NCBI GenBank assembly: GCA_015277795.1
Contig: CP063848.1
Span: 3,906,001 to 3,970,000, forward strand
Reading direction: 5' to 3'
DNA from: Massilia sp. UMI-21
GTDB taxonomy: Bacteria > Pseudomonadota > Gammaproteobacteria > Burkholderiales > Burkholderiaceae_D
Length of the DNA: 64,000 nt
Shown here: positions 21,086 through 32,283 of the stretch, piece after piece
Layout: every line of letters begins with the position of its first letter
Position numbering within the stretch: the stretch's first letter is position 1
The notes under the pieces: generated by a model
What the model was told of the DNA's origin: nothing
Database searches by the model: none
Seen by the model: only the letters and a program-made list of their open reading frames with translations
Program-made: the position numbers and the translations under genes

Positions 21086-22456
21086 TCAGGGACGGTGGTG
21101 ATGCCCGTGCTCGTTGCAGTTCTCGTCGTCGCAGTCGTGCTCGCCGCCGCCGACGATCTGGTCGACCACATGGTCGACCACGTTCTCGAAGGCGACTTTG
21201 GCCTGCTGCTGTTCGCCGCCCTGGCTGGCGAATTCGCCGCGCATGGCCTTGACCACGGCCTGGCCGGAAGCAATCTCGTCTTCGCCGATGATCACGGCAA
21301 AGGCCGCGCCGCTGCCGTCGGCCTTCTTCATCTGGCTCTTGAAGCTGCCCGCGCCTGCCGGCGTTGCGCAATGTAACACAACATCCAGGCCGGCATCCCG
21401 AAGACGCTCGCCCAGGATGAAGGCCTGAGCCTGGGCTTGCTCGCCCTGGTGGACCAGGTACACGTCGCACTGCGCCGGGGCGGCGCTGTCGCCCAGCCCC
21501 TTCATCAGCTCGATGATGCGCTCGATGCCCATCGCGAAACCGATCGCCGGGGTGGCCTTGCCGCCGAACTGTTCGATCAGCGGGTCGTAGCGCCCGCCCG
21601 CGCAGATCGTGCCCTGCGAGCCCAGCTCGTCGGTGACCCACTCGAACACGGTGCGGTTGTAGTAGTCGAGGCCGCGCACCAGGCGCGGGTTGATGGTGTA
21701 CTGCACCGCGTTGCGGTCGAGGATCTTCTTCAGGCCGTTCAAGTGGGCCAGCGACTCCTCGCCCAGGTAGTCGAGCAGCTTGGGCGCGCCGTTGACCATG
21801 TCCTGCATCGCCGGGTTCTTGGTGTCCAGGATGCGCAGCGGATTGCTGTGCAGGCGGCGCTTGGCCTCGGCGTCGAGGATGTCCTCGTGCTGTTCGAGAT
21901 AGGCGATCAGGTCGGCGCGGTGGCGCAGGCGCTCGTCGGCGTTGCCGATCGAATTCAGCTCGAGACGCACGTTCTGCAGGCCGAGGTCGTCCCACAGGCG
22001 GCGGCACAGCATGATCAGCTCGGCGTCGATGTCCGGGCCCGAGAAGCCGACGGCTTCGGCGCCGAACTGGAAGAACTGGCGGTAGCGGCCGCGCTGCGGG
22101 CGCTCGTGGCGGAACATCGGGCCCTTGTACCACAGGCGCTTGGGGCCGTCGTACACCAGGTTATGTTCCAGCACGGCGCGCACCACGCCGGCGGTGCCTT
22201 CCGGACGCAGGGTCAGCTGGTCGCCGTTCATCGAATCCTCGAAGGAGTACATCTCCTTCTCGACGATGTCGGTGACGGCGCCGATGGCGCGCGCGAACAG
22301 CGAGGTATCCTCGACGATCGGGGTGACGATCTTCTGGTAGCCGTAGCTCTTCAGGATGGTCTCGGCGGTGTTCTCGAACAGCTCCCACATCGGTGCGTCT
22401 TGCGGGAGGATGTCGTTCATGCCTTTGACGGCGACGATTTTTTCTGGTTTGGACAT
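21086..22456 (-). CDS. hisS: Histidyl-tRNA synthetase
   Basis: A 456-residue class II synthetase that charges tRNA-His. It begins [20 protein letters not shown]. Motif 2 is [18 protein letters not shown], the histidine signature is [15 protein letters not shown], and motif 3 is GFAMGIERI. The C-terminal anticodon-binding domain follows. The end carries an odd extension of about 20 residues rich in His, Cys and acidic residues ([20 protein letters not shown]), which looks able to bind metal and is not part of the catalytic fold. Repeat copy B begins 17 bp upstream of the ATG, so this gene's leader is partly made of repeat. Confidence 0.97.
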   Translation of the reverse strand: MSKPEKIVAVKGMNDILPQDAPMWELFENTAETILKSYGYQKIVTPIVEDTSLFARAIGAVTDIVEKEMYSFEDSMNGDQLTLRPEGTAGVVRAVLEHNLVYDGPKRLWYKGPMFRHERPQRGRYRQFFQFGAEAVGFSGPDIDAELIMLCRRLWDDLGLQNVRLELNSIGNADERLRHRADLIAYLEQHEDILDAEAKRRLHSNPLRILDTKNPAMQDMVNGAPKLLDYLGEESLAHLNGLKKILDRNAVQYTINPRLVRGLDYYNRTVFEWVTDELGSQGTICAGGRYDPLIEQFGGKATPAIGFAMGIERIIELMKGLGDSAAPAQCDVYLVHQGEQAQAQAFILGERLRDAGLDVVLHCATPAGAGSFKSQMKKADGSGAAFAVIIGEDEIASGQAVVKAMRGEFASQGGEQQQAKVAFENVVDHVVDQIVGGGEHDCDDENCNEHGHHHRP

Positions 22457-22472
22457 AGTTTCTTTCGCTCTT

Positions 22473-22598
22473 GTAGGGTGGGCGGCTCCGCCGCCCGCGC
22501 GTTCAACTCACGGATGCACTGTGGCAGAGCACCAGGAAGTTGGACGCGTGGGCGTTTGTAATTCCGGGCACTGCCCGAAATTACCCCGCCCACCCTAC
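22473..22598. repeat. REPIN-like two-armed palindromic repeat, copy B
   Basis: Fills the gap between ispG and hisS. The left arm is GTAGGGTGGGCGG-CTC-CGCCGCCC. The right arm, CGTGGGCG to CGCCCACCCTAC, contains a nested near-palindrome (about 22555-22585) centred on GGGCACTGCCC. GCGCGTTCAA follows the left arm. Confidence 0.8.
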
Positions 22599-22602
22599 CA
22601 AT

Positions 22603-23907
22603 TCATTCCGTCACCGCTTCGCGGCTGTAGTTCTTCTGTACGTAATTCAGCACGATGGTCTTGAACTCGTCCACGATACGCTCGCCGCGCAAGGTGGCGA
22701 ACTTCTGGCCGTCGACGAACACCGGCGCCGCCGGCGATTCGCCCGTACCCGGCAGGCTGATGCCGATGTTCGCGTGCTTCGATTCGCCCGGGCCGTTGAC
22801 GATGCAGCCCATCACGGCCACGTTCATCGCTTCCACGCCCGGATAGGTCTTCTTCCACTCCGGCATCTGCTCGCGCAGGAAGGTCTGGATGTTGTCCGCC
22901 AGCTCCTGGAACACGGTCGAGGTCGTGCGGCCGCAACCCGGGCAGGCGATCACCATCGGGGTGAACTTGCGCAGGCCCATGGTCTGCAGGATTTCCTGGC
23001 CGACCACGACTTCCCTGGTGCGGTCGCCGCCCGGTTCCGGCGTGAGCGAGATGCGGACGGTGTCGCCGATGCCTTCCTGCAGCAGCACCGACAGTGCAGC
23101 GGTCGAGGCGACGATGCCCTTGCTGCCCATGCCGGCCTCGGTCAGGCCCAGGTGCAGCGGGTAGTCGCAGCGACGCGCCAGTTCGCGGTAGACCGCGATC
23201 AGGTCCTGCACGCCCGACACCTTGCACGACAAAATGATCTTGTCGCGCGCCAGGCCCACTTCTTCGGCGCGCACCGCGTTCTCGATCGCGGAAGTGATGA
23301 GCGCTTCGTACATCACGGCCTGGGCGCTCCAGGGCGTGGCGCGCGCGGCATTCTCGTCCATGATGCGGGCCAGTAGCGTTTGATCCAGGCTGCCCCAGTT
23401 GACGCCGATGCGCACCGGCTTGTCGTATCTTGCCGCGATCTCGATCATCTGGGCGAACTGGGTGTCGCGCTTGGCGCCCTGCCCCACGTTGCCCGGGTTG
23501 ATGCGGTATTTCGACAGCGCCTGCGCGCATTCCGGATAGTCGCGCAGCAGCAGGTGGCCGTTGTAGTGGAAGTCGCCCACCAGCGGAGTGTCGATCTCCA
23601 TGCGGTCGAGCTGTTCGCGGATCGCCGGCACCGCGGCGGCGGCGGCCGGCGTGTCCACCGTGATGCGCACGATCTCGGAACCGGCGCGCGCCAGTTCCTT
23701 GACCTGGATCGCGGTGCCGATCGCGTCGGCCGTATCGGTGTTGGTCATCGACTGCACCACCACCGGCGCATCGCCGCCGACCCAGACGGTACGCGCGCCG
23801 TGCGAAACCGCGACCTTCCGGCTGGCGCGGCGCGCGAGCGGGCCCGAGGGAATCGGTTGGCCGAGGCAGGATTCGTTCACGATCATGTTCTGTTCCCGAT
23901 CTTTCAT
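22603..23907 (-). CDS. ispG: 4-hydroxy-3-methylbut-2-enyl diphosphate synthase
   Basis: A 434-residue iron-sulfur enzyme that converts MEcPP to HMBPP in the MEP isoprenoid pathway. The N-terminal TIM-barrel part includes [13 protein letters not shown] and the family motif [10 protein letters not shown]. The [4Fe-4S] ligands are in CPGCGRT (two Cys) and CIVNGPGE (third Cys). The length fits the longer proteobacterial type. An internal Met at codon 8 (23886) has GGGAAC upstream and is an alternative start. It sits three bases after the rodZ-like gene. Its stop codon is only four bases from repeat copy B. Confidence 0.97.
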   Translation of the reverse strand: MKDREQNMIVNESCLGQPIPSGPLARRASRKVAVSHGARTVWVGGDAPVVVQSMTNTDTADAIGTAIQVKELARAGSEIVRITVDTPAAAAAVPAIREQLDRMEIDTPLVGDFHYNGHLLLRDYPECAQALSKYRINPGNVGQGAKRDTQFAQMIEIAARYDKPVRIGVNWGSLDQTLLARIMDENAARATPWSAQAVMYEALITSAIENAVRAEEVGLARDKIILSCKVSGVQDLIAVYRELARRCDYPLHLGLTEAGMGSKGIVASTAALSVLLQEGIGDTVRISLTPEPGGDRTREVVVGQEILQTMGLRKFTPMVIACPGCGRTTSTVFQELADNIQTFLREQMPEWKKTYPGVEAMNVAVMGCIVNGPGESKHANIGISLPGTGESPAAPVFVDGQKFATLRGERIVDEFKTIVLNYVQKNYSREAVTE

Positions 23908-23910
23908 TCT

Positions 23911-24894
23911 TTACTTCAAGGACACTTGCGCGAATGTCTTGCCCGGCACCTGCTGCAGGGCGACCGCCGCGCCACGCAGGGTGGCCGTCACGCCGGCAGG
24001 GTTACCGACGGTCAGCACGACCGGTCCGGCGACCTCGACGGTTTCCAGCGAACCGGCCTTGACCTCGCGCCAGATCAGCGGCTTGCCGCCGCCGACCGGA
24101 CGCACGCCGATCCAGGCGTCTTCACGCACGTTCAGCACGAGCGCATTGGCGCCCGCGGCCGCCGCGCTTGGCGGCGCCGCCGCCGGCACTGCCGCGGCGA
24201 CGGCAGGCGCCGGCGTCGTCACGGCGGAGGCCGGCGCGGACGGCGTCGCGCCTGGCGTGCCCGAGGGAGCGGCCGCTGCCGGCGCAGTGCCTTCGCCGGC
24301 GGGCGCCGGCACCGAGATCAGCGGCACCGACGGGTGCTGCAGCGCATCCTGCGCAGGCAAGGGGGTGGCGCCCTGGAGTGCCGGCGCGGCCACCGGCGAC
24401 TCGAGCACGGCGGTGCTGGCGCCATCCGCCGGGCGGCTGCCCGGGAGCAGGCCGAAGTGCCACAGCGCGAAGCCGGCCGCGATCACGGCCGCGGCGCCGA
24501 AGAAGGCGCCGGTCGGCACCTTGCTGCGCTTGCCGCCGATCGGGAAGCGGCTTTGCGAGAACGAGGCCGGGCGCTGTTCGCGGCGCGGAATCGATGCGGT
24601 CGCGCCGGCCTGGGCTTCCGGCGGCATGTTCATCGGGATCGCTGCCACCAGCGGGGTGGCGTCGATCTTCAGGAGTTTGGCGTAGGCGCGCACGAAACCG
24701 CGCGTCACGGCCGGGCTCGGGAGCGAAGCGTGATCGCCGGCTTCCAGCGCCACCACCTGGCGCGGCGCCAGCTTCAGCTGGTCGGCCACCTGCTCCACGC
24801 TCCAGCCCATCGCTTCGCGCTGGGATTGCAGGGTCTTGCCGGGGACGCCGGCGTCGTTACCCGGCGTGGCCGGCTGGTCTGCATGCTCGTTCAT
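23911..24894 (-). CDS. rodZ: RodZ-like helix-turn-helix membrane protein
   Basis: A 327-residue protein with an N-terminal HTH_25/Xre-like domain (LQSQREAMGWSVEQVADQLKLAPRQVVALEAGDHASLPS), a single membrane helix around 150-170 (AAAVIAAGFALWHFGLL), a long Ala/Pro-rich linker, and a C-terminal DUF4115 domain (NVREDAWIGVRPVGGGKPL to QVPGKTFAQVSLK). This is the RodZ layout; RodZ links MreB to cell-wall synthesis and keeps rod shape. Position between pilW and ispG is conserved in proteobacteria. The periplasmic linker is highly repetitive and likely unstructured. Role as cell-shape factor is inferred from domain order. Confidence 0.85.
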   Translation of the reverse strand: MNEHADQPATPGNDAGVPGKTLQSQREAMGWSVEQVADQLKLAPRQVVALEAGDHASLPSPAVTRGFVRAYAKLLKIDATPLVAAIPMNMPPEAQAGATASIPRREQRPASFSQSRFPIGGKRSKVPTGAFFGAAAVIAAGFALWHFGLLPGSRPADGASTAVLESPVAAPALQGATPLPAQDALQHPSVPLISVPAPAGEGTAPAAAAPSGTPGATPSAPASAVTTPAPAVAAAVPAAAPPSAAAAGANALVLNVREDAWIGVRPVGGGKPLIWREVKAGSLETVEVAGPVVLTVGNPAGVTATLRGAAVALQQVPGKTFAQVSLK

Positions 24895-24918
24895 TGTCCT
24901 CGTCTCACTTTGAGTGTT

Positions 24919-25721
24919 TCACTCATCAAATGCGCCGCGCTCGAAGGCCGTGTACTCGGGCGAACCGGGGAAGCGCCGCCGCAGCTGGGCTGCCAGGCTG
25001 GCCTCGCGGGTCCGGTCGCCCAGCTTGCGCTGCACGCGCAGCGCCAGCCAGAGCGCATCGGCCGACAGCGTGTCGAGTTTCGACGTCTCGATCAGGCGGT
25101 TAATGAAAAAACCGGCGCGCTGGTAGTCGCGCCGCTCGTAATAGATCCGCGCCAGGCCGGCATTCGTGGCCTGCAGGTCAGGGTTGTAGCGCACGGCCTC
25201 CAGCAGGTAGCGCTCGGCGGCCTGGAAATCGCGGCTGCGGATGCTGCACACGCCCGCATTCACCAGCGCGCTCACCGGCGTCCGGTAGGCCCGGTCGCGC
25301 AGCGCCGCATCGAAGTAAGGCATCGCCTGCGCCGGCTTGTCCAGCGACTGGCACAGGAAGGAACCGTAGTTGTTCGACAGCTCCGGGTTGCCCGGCTCGA
25401 TGCGCAGCGCGGTCCGGTAGTTCTCGTCGGCCAGCGCCAGCCTGCCCATCGCGGTGTAGATCAGGGCCCGCAGGCCGTAGGCCTCGGCATTGTCCGGCTC
25501 GGCGGCGATCGCCTTCTTGACCTCGTCCAGCGCGGTGTCGTACTGGGCGTTCTGGTAGTAGCCGACCGCCAGCTGCATGCGGATCGAGGCGCGCTTCTCC
25601 GCCGCCGTCTGGTCCGACGCGGTCTTCAGTTCGCCGCCGCCATTGCCGGCGCAGCCCGCCAGGAGGGCAAGCGCGAACACGGGCGCGACCAGGAACGCAG
25701 CGCGGCCGGCGAAGCGCGCCA

Positions 25722-25722
<1 letters not shown>
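24919..25722 (-). CDS. pilW: Type IV pilus biogenesis lipoprotein PilW/PilF
   Basis: A 267-residue lipoprotein (lipobox ALLAGC, lipid Cys near 24) made of TPR repeats from about 45 on (LAVGYYQNAQYDTALDEVKKAI, AYGLRALIYTAMGRLALADENY, ELSNNYGSFLCQ). PilW/PilF is the pilotin that helps the PilQ secretin assemble in the outer membrane. Its place between rlmN and rodZ-like is the standard order in this class. The ATG overlaps the rlmN stop (TGATG), so translation is coupled. Confidence 0.92.
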
Positions 25723-26891
<1,169 letters not shown>

Positions 26892-26914
26892 GGCAAAATC
26901 CTTTATTCCTGAAA

Positions 26915-26948
26915 CCACTCGCGCCGGCCCGGGGCCGCGGGCGAGTGG
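26915..26948 (-). terminator. Strong hairpin between ndk and rlmN
   Basis: The stem CCACTCGC / GCGAGTGG encloses a GC-only loop and is followed on the minus strand by only TTT. It could be a weak terminator that tunes downstream expression or an mRNA-stability element. Confidence 0.4.
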
Positions 26949-27030
26949 CTTACCTCTTTCAATTAGTCCGGGGAGAATTCGACCGGGGCGCGCCCGGACT
27001 GCGCTGCCATACCGGCCGTCCCCCTGCTAA

Positions 27031-27456
27031 TTAACGCGAGTAGACGTTCAGTGCCGGGAAGAAGTACGCGATTTCCTGGGCAGCGGTTTCAGCGGCGTCC
27101 GAACCGTGGACGGCGTTGGCGTCGATCGAGTCGGCGAAGTCGGCGCGGATGGTGCCGGCGTCGGCTTTCTTCGGATCGGTCGCGCCCATCAGGTCGCGGT
27201 TCTTCAGGATCGCGCCTTCGCCTTCGAGCACCTGGATCATGACCGGACCCGAGATCATGAAGTTGACCAGGTCCTTGAAGAACGGACGTGCCGCGTGCAC
27301 GGCGTAGAAGCCTTCGGCTTCGGCCTGCGACAGCTGGGTCATGCGTGCAGCGACGACTTTCAGGCCAGCGCCTTCGAAGCGGCTATAGATTTGGCCGATC
27401 ACGTTTTTTGCAACTGCGTCCGGTTTGATGATCGACAGGGTGCGTTCGATTGCCAT
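27031..27456 (-). CDS. ndk: Nucleoside diphosphate kinase
   Basis: A 141-residue NDK that balances nucleoside triphosphates. It opens [20 protein letters not shown]; the phospho-His is in [12 protein letters not shown] (about 117). [27 protein letters not shown] is the classic core. It is the first gene of the long minus-strand run, with a 233-bp gap upstream toward the divergent Bax-inhibitor gene. Confidence 0.98.
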   Translation of the reverse strand: MAIERTLSIIKPDAVAKNVIGQIYSRFEGAGLKVVAARMTQLSQAEAEGFYAVHAARPFFKDLVNFMISGPVMIQVLEGEGAILKNRDLMGATDPKKADAGTIRADFADSIDANAVHGSDAAETAAQEIAYFFPALNVYSR

Positions 27457-27689
27457 TTAAAAACTCCAATAAAAAGAAAGGTTTGGATCAAGAACTTGGT
27501 GAGAGTCTGCAACAACTTTTATGAACTCAATCAACCTTTAATTTTACCATACATCCCTCATATAACCGATATTGCAGCACTGGCAAGCAAAGTGGTAGAG
27601 TTGCACCGTAAAACCGTCCTGTTTTCATCCACGCTTAAGCTCCTTCGTGTATGTTTTCAGTGACGGCTCATCCATCAACCGGAGGCACC

Positions 27690-28385
27690 ATGTTCCCTAA
27701 TTCGCAACCCCGCAGCACGATCGACCTGACCAAAGCCGGTCGGGGCCAGGTCGCACGCAACAATGTCTTGCGCAACACCTACTGGCTGCTGGCGCTGTCG
27801 ATGATCCCGACCGTGCTGGGCGCGTACCTCGGCGTGTCGCTCAACCTGATGGCCGGCATCGGCGGGTTGGGCTTCCTGGCCCTGATGCTGGTCGCGTTCG
27901 GCTTCATTTTCGCGATCCAGAAGTACAAGGATTCCGCCGTCGGCCTGGGCTTGCTGCTGACCTTCACCTTCATCATGGGCCTGATGCTGACCCCGCTGCT
28001 GCAGCACACCCTCGGCTACAGCAATGGCGGCACCCTGATCATGACCGCCTTCGGCGGCACCGCCTGCGTGTTCGCCGTGATGGCCAGCATCGCCACCACC
28101 TCCAAGCGCGACTTCTCGGGCATGGGCAGCTGGCTGATGGCCGGCGTGATCGTGCTGGTCCTGGCTGCGATCGCCAACATCTTCCTGCAGATGTCGGCCC
28201 TGACGATCGTCGTCTCGGTGCTGGCGATCGGCATCTTCTCGGCCTTCATCCTGTATGACGTGCAGCGCATCGTCAACGGCGGCGAGACCAACTACATCAG
28301 CGCCACGCTGTCGATCTACCTGGACGTGTACAACATCTTCACCAGCCTGCTGCGCCTGCTGGGCATTTTCGGCGGCGACGACTAA
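27690..28385 (+). CDS. Bax inhibitor-1 / YccA-family membrane protein
   Basis: A 231-residue protein with about seven hydrophobic helices. The start at 27690 is set by GGAGG five bases upstream; a longer frame from 27651 is not needed. The N-terminus RSTIDLTKAGRGQVARNNVLRNTYWLLALSMIPT and the last part ILYDVQRIVNGGETNYISATLSIYLDVYNIFTSLL, with the paired acidic residues that act as a pH-sensing latch in the family, are highly characteristic. Relatives are YccA (which modulates FtsH) and calcium-leak channels of the TMBIM family. A clear terminator follows. Confidence 0.92.
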   Translation: MFPNSQPRSTIDLTKAGRGQVARNNVLRNTYWLLALSMIPTVLGAYLGVSLNLMAGIGGLGFLALMLVAFGFIFAIQKYKDSAVGLGLLLTFTFIMGLMLTPLLQHTLGYSNGGTLIMTAFGGTACVFAVMASIATTSKRDFSGMGSWLMAGVIVLVLAAIANIFLQMSALTIVVSVLAIGIFSAFILYDVQRIVNGGETNYISATLSIYLDVYNIFTSLLRLLGIFGGDD

Positions 28386-28407
28386 GCGGTTTCAGCCGCA
28401 ATGAACA

Positions 28408-28434
28408 AGCCGACCCGCGGGTCGGCTTTTTTGT
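28408..28434 (+). terminator. Terminator after the Bax-inhibitor gene
   Basis: The stem AAGCCGACCC / GGGTCGGCTT is followed by TTTTTT, 23 bp after the stop. Confidence 0.9.
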
Positions 28435-28457
28435 TGTCGCGTGCTAATGCGGTTTTC

Positions 28458-28590
28458 GTAGGGTGGGCAGGTCTCCTGCCCACGCGTTCAAATCACGGAG
28501 AAGCCGCCGGAGCGCTATTCATCCACCAACTATCGCCGCGTGGGCGTTTGTAATTCCGGGCGTTGCCCGAATTTACCCCGCCCACCCTGC
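28458..28590. repeat. REPIN-like two-armed palindromic repeat, copy C
   Basis: Left arm GTAGGGTGGGCAGG-TCT-CCTGCCCAC; right arm CGTGGGCG to CGCCCACCCTGC with a nested near-palindrome at about 28547-28577. The nested part matches copy B closely but is centred on GGGCGTTGCCC. It ends one base before the rlmD stop codon. Confidence 0.8.
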
Positions 28591-28591
28591 G

Positions 28592-29980
28592 TCAAGCGGC
28601 GTCGGCGGGCACTTCGTACGCGGCGGCAGCGACCGGCTTCGGTCCCAGCTCGAACACCGCGATCGACTCCACGTGCGAGGTATGCGGGAACATATTGCAC
28701 ACCCCCGCCTTCTTCAGCACGTAACCTGCCTTGTGCACCAGGATGCCGGCATCGCGCGCCAGCGTCGACGGGCTGCACGAGACGTACACGATCCGCTGCG
28801 GCATCAGTTCCTCGTGGGTCTGGCGCAGCTCGGCCAGCGCCAGCGACAGCGCCATCGCGCCGTCGCGCGGCGGATCGACCAGCATGCGGTCGAATTTGCC
28901 CAGCACGACCAGGTCGTCCTTCGTCACTTCGAACAGGTTGCGGGTCGAGAACGCCGTCTTGGCCGCCAGCCCGTTGGCCTGTGCGTTCTCCAGCGCGCGC
29001 GTGGTCAGCGCGGTGCTGCCTTCGATGCCGACCACCTCGCCCGCCCGGGTCGCCAGCGGCAGCGTGAAGTTGCCCAGGCCGCAGAACAGGTCGGCCACGC
29101 GCTCGCCCGGCTGCACCGCCAAGAGGCGCAGCGCCTTCGACACCAGCACGCGGTTGATCTGGTGGTTCACCTGGGTGAAATCGGTCGGCTTGAAGGGCAT
29201 GCGAATGCCGAACTCGGGCAGCGTGTAGTAGAGCTCCTTGCCCAGGGGGTAGTACGGATAGGCCGTGTCCGGGCCCTTCGGCTGCAGCCACCACTGGATG
29301 TCCCACTTGTCGGCGAAGGCTTTCGCCAGTTCCTCGTCGGCCGGGCTGAGCGGGGCCATGATGCGCAGCACCAGCACCGTGACTTCTTCGCCGATCGCGA
29401 CCTCGATCTGCGGAAGCTGGTTGTAGATCGACAGCTGGCCGATGAATTCGCGCAGCGGCACGATCAGGCGGGCGACGTGGTCCGGCAGGATCTCGCAGTA
29501 GGTGATGTCGGCCACGTAGGACGAGGCGCGCTCGTGGAAGCCGACCAGCACCCCGCCCTTCTTGGCCACGTGGCGCACCGACAGGCGCGCCCGGAAGCGG
29601 TAGTCCCAGGTCGGGCCGTACAGCGGACGCATGATGTTCTCGGACTTCACCTTGCCCAGGTGCCAGAGGTTGTCCTCGAGCACGCGCTGCTTCATCGCCA
29701 CCTGGCTTGATGCCTCCAGGTGCTGCATCGAGCAGCCGCCGCAATAGCCGAAATGCTTGCACTTCGGCTCCACGCGCATCGACGAGGCGCGCTGCAGGGT
29801 GAGCATGCGGCCCGACTCCCAGTTCTTCTTCTTGCGCAGCGTCTCGAAACTGACGCGTTCGCCCGGCAGCGCGCCTTCGACGAAGATGACCTTGCCCGGC
29901 GTGCCGTCTTCATTCTCGAGGTGACCGACGCCGCGCGCGTCGGCATCCAGGGCTTTGATGTCGATGAAAATTTCTTGCAT
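28592..29980 (-). CDS. rlmD: 23S rRNA (U1939-C5) methyltransferase RlmD
   Basis: A 462-residue TrmA/RumA-type enzyme. The TRAM domain is at the N-terminus ([20 protein letters not shown]). The [4Fe-4S] Cys set shows as [14 protein letters not shown]. The SAM site is [15 protein letters not shown], with DPPRDGA, and the nucleophilic Cys lies in [14 protein letters not shown]. The ATG at 29980 starts the conserved part; upstream codons to 30049 look like spurious extension. The C-terminus ends on repeat copy C. It follows rpoS by about 140 bp, as is usual in betaproteobacteria. Confidence 0.95.
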   Translation of the reverse strand: MQEIFIDIKALDADARGVGHLENEDGTPGKVIFVEGALPGERVSFETLRKKKNWESGRMLTLQRASSMRVEPKCKHFGYCGGCSMQHLEASSQVAMKQRVLEDNLWHLGKVKSENIMRPLYGPTWDYRFRARLSVRHVAKKGGVLVGFHERASSYVADITYCEILPDHVARLIVPLREFIGQLSIYNQLPQIEVAIGEEVTVLVLRIMAPLSPADEELAKAFADKWDIQWWLQPKGPDTAYPYYPLGKELYYTLPEFGIRMPFKPTDFTQVNHQINRVLVSKALRLLAVQPGERVADLFCGLGNFTLPLATRAGEVVGIEGSTALTTRALENAQANGLAAKTAFSTRNLFEVTKDDLVVLGKFDRMLVDPPRDGAMALSLALAELRQTHEELMPQRIVYVSCSPSTLARDAGILVHKAGYVLKKAGVCNMFPHTSHVESIAVFELGPKPVAAAAYEVPADAA

Positions 29981-30121
29981 GGTGGTGAATAAAAGAAGTG
30001 GGCACAGGACAGGCTGTGCAGGGAGTTCGCAAATAAAAAATGGGCGCATTCGCCCGGCGGAGATGATAACAAGGAAATGGGGTGGCCGCTACCGGGAGGG
30101 CCGGCCTGGCGACGGCAGCCC

Positions 30122-31129
30122 CTACAACAGCGAGTCGCGCACCACGCCGCGCGCCGCCATCGCCCGCTTGAGCTTGACCAGCGCCTCCTGCTGGATCTGG
30201 CGCACCCGTTCGCGCGTCACGCCCATCTCTTCGGCCAGGGTCTCGAGCGTGGCCGGATCGTCGTTGTCCAGGCCGAAGCGCCGCGTCACCACCTGGCGCT
30301 GCTTGTCGGGCAAGCGCCCCAGCCAGTCGCGCACCAGCAGCGTCATTTCGTGATGCTCGGCGCGGGCGTCCGGACTGGCCTCGCCATCGTCGGGCAGCAT
30401 GTCCATCAGGCTGGAAGTGGGGTCGTTGTCGAGCGGGGCGTCGAGCGAAGCCGCGTGCTCGGACAGCGCCAGGATGTCCTGCACCTCTTCCACCGGCCGG
30501 CCCACCAGGCTGGCGATGTCTTCGCAGGTGGCTTCCTTGCCGTCGTGCTTCTGGGCCTCGAGGTGGTACTTGGCGCGCAGGACCCCGTTGAGTTCGCGCA
30601 CCATGTGCACCGGCAAGCGCACCGTGCGCGCCTGGTTCATGATGGCGCGCTCGATGCTCTGGCGGATCCACCAGGTGGCGTAGGTGGAAAAACGGAAGCC
30701 GCGCTCGGGCTCGAACTTGTCGATCGCGCGCATCAGTCCGATATTGCCTTCTTCGATCAGGTCGAGCAGCACGACCCCGCGGTTGATGTAGTGCTTGGCG
30801 ATCGAGACGACCAGGCGCAGGTTATGCTCGATCATCTTCTGGCGCGCCGCGAAGTCGCCCGCCTTGGCCAGGGTGGCCACCTGGACTTCCTCGGCCGCGC
30901 TCAGGAGCGGCCGGGTGCCGATCTGGTTCAGGTAGTGCTGGGTGGTGTCGGTGGCGAGCTCGGCCTGCAAGACCTTGCGCAGCTCGTCCACCGTGTCGAC
31001 GGCCGGCTCGATCTCGGGGACGCTCGCCAGCACCTCGGCCCCATCGGCCGCAAGCGCACCGTCGCGTTCCGGTTCGTCCGGAAACTCGTCTGTCTCCTGC
31101 TGGTCCAGCGAGTGCGGCGGCTGCGTCAT
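30122..31129 (-). CDS. rpoS: RNA polymerase sigma factor RpoS
   Basis: A 335-residue group 2 sigma-70 factor for stationary phase and general stress. Region 1.2 starts [22 protein letters not shown]; region 2 is [44 protein letters not shown] and [16 protein letters not shown]; region 4 is [24 protein letters not shown]. The first 50 residues are acidic and variable. It lies 23 bp downstream of nlpD, the standard nlpD-rpoS arrangement, so a promoter inside nlpD is likely (family knowledge). The KGG stress gene at 54488 is a possible target. Confidence 0.97.
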   Translation of the reverse strand: MTQPPHSLDQQETDEFPDEPERDGALAADGAEVLASVPEIEPAVDTVDELRKVLQAELATDTTQHYLNQIGTRPLLSAAEEVQVATLAKAGDFAARQKMIEHNLRLVVSIAKHYINRGVVLLDLIEEGNIGLMRAIDKFEPERGFRFSTYATWWIRQSIERAIMNQARTVRLPVHMVRELNGVLRAKYHLEAQKHDGKEATCEDIASLVGRPVEEVQDILALSEHAASLDAPLDNDPTSSLMDMLPDDGEASPDARAEHHEMTLLVRDWLGRLPDKQRQVVTRRFGLDNDDPATLETLAEEMGVTRERVRQIQQEALVKLKRAMAARGVVRDSLL

Positions 31130-31152
31130 ACCCTCCCTACCCTTCCCACCTT

Positions 31153-32091
31153 TTATCGGCCGGGCAGGAACCTCGACGGATCGACGGGTTTGCCCTGTTG
31201 GCGGATCTCGAAATGCAATTTGACCGAGTCGGCGTCCGAATCGCCCATTTCCGCAATCATCTGGCCCTTGGCCACGTTATCGCCTTCCTTGACGACGATC
31301 TTGCGGTTGTGCGCGTAGGCCGACAGCAAGCTGTTGTTGTGCTTGACGATCACGAGGTTACCATAACCCCGGATGCCACTACCAGCGTACATCACCTTGC
31401 CGGCGCCTGCCGCCACCACCTGTTGTCCGGGACGGCCGGCGATATCGATGCCCTTGTTGCGGCCTTCGTCGAAGCTGGCGACGATGCGGCCGTCGGCCGG
31501 CCACATCCAGCTCAGCCGGTCTTCGTCGCCGGCGCCCGCGGCGCTGCCGGCAGCGACAGCGGGGGCCGGGGCGGCCGCCGGCGTTGCAGCGACGGGACGG
31601 ACCGGCTCGTTGCGTGCCGGCGCATCCGACGGGTTGGCGGCGACGCTATCGCTGTAGGGCTGCTTGTCGGCGCGCGGCGCGCTCTTGCGCGGCGGCGTCG
31701 GGCTCGGCGGCATCGGGACGGGCTGGGTCTGCACGTTGGCGGCGCGCTCGCCGCGTTCCGGCGGCGCGACGCGCAAGACCTGGCCGACCTTGATGTCGTC
31801 CGGATCGCGCAGCTTGTTCCAGGCGACCAGGTCGCGGTAGTCTTCGCCGTTGTCCAGCGCGATGCGCAGCAGGGTGTCGCCGCGGCGCACGGTGTACATG
31901 CCCTTCTCGTCCTTCGCGTCGTCGGCGCGGGTGGCCGGAGCCGGGCGCGCCTGCGACGCTTTCGGGCCGGCGGTACGCTCGACAACCGGGGCCTGGCGCG
32001 TGACGGAGTTACAACCGGCCAGCAGGCCGAGGGCGAGGGTGAGCAGTGCTAATCGGGGTGCTTGGTTCATTGTCTTTCTGTTTCTGTTCAT
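31153..32091 (-). CDS. nlpD: Murein hydrolase activator lipoprotein NlpD
   Basis: A 312-residue lipoprotein: lipobox LGLLAGC (lipid Cys near 26), a LysM peptidoglycan-binding domain ([20 protein letters not shown] to IKVGQVLRV, about 65-110), a Pro/Ala-rich linker, and a C-terminal LytM/M23 domain ([24 protein letters not shown]). The M23 zinc ligands are incomplete (NKGIDI where H-x-G-x-D is usual), as in NlpD/EnvC-type activators that switch on amidases without cutting. A second Met at codon 8 is an alternative start. It sits between pcm and rpoS. Confidence 0.93.
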   Translation of the reverse strand: MNRNRKTMNQAPRLALLTLALGLLAGCNSVTRQAPVVERTAGPKASQARPAPATRADDAKDEKGMYTVRRGDTLLRIALDNGEDYRDLVAWNKLRDPDDIKVGQVLRVAPPERGERAANVQTQPVPMPPSPTPPRKSAPRADKQPYSDSVAANPSDAPARNEPVRPVAATPAAAPAPAVAAGSAAGAGDEDRLSWMWPADGRIVASFDEGRNKGIDIAGRPGQQVVAAGAGKVMYAGSGIRGYGNLVIVKHNNSLLSAYAHNRKIVVKEGDNVAKGQMIAEMGDSDADSVKLHFEIRQQGKPVDPSRFLPGR

Positions 32092-32283
32092 GTTCTGTGG
32101 CGCGCTGCCCGGCTCCAGGCCAGGCGCTGCACGCGGCGGACATCGGCGGCCGAAGCCATGCCGATCGGGCCAGGCTCTTCAACGCCGGCGGAGCCGGTCG
32201 CGTTGACCCGGCAGTAGTGGCACCAGGCAGGGCCGGGCATCGGCGCGGCGCCAGGGCGCACGCCGGCGCGCGGACACGCCGCG

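Noticed and set aside
31153..32091. NlpD as an active M23 endopeptidase
   Set aside because: The first zinc-ligand motif reads NKGIDI where H-x-G-x-D is expected, so it fits the activator type, not an active peptidase.
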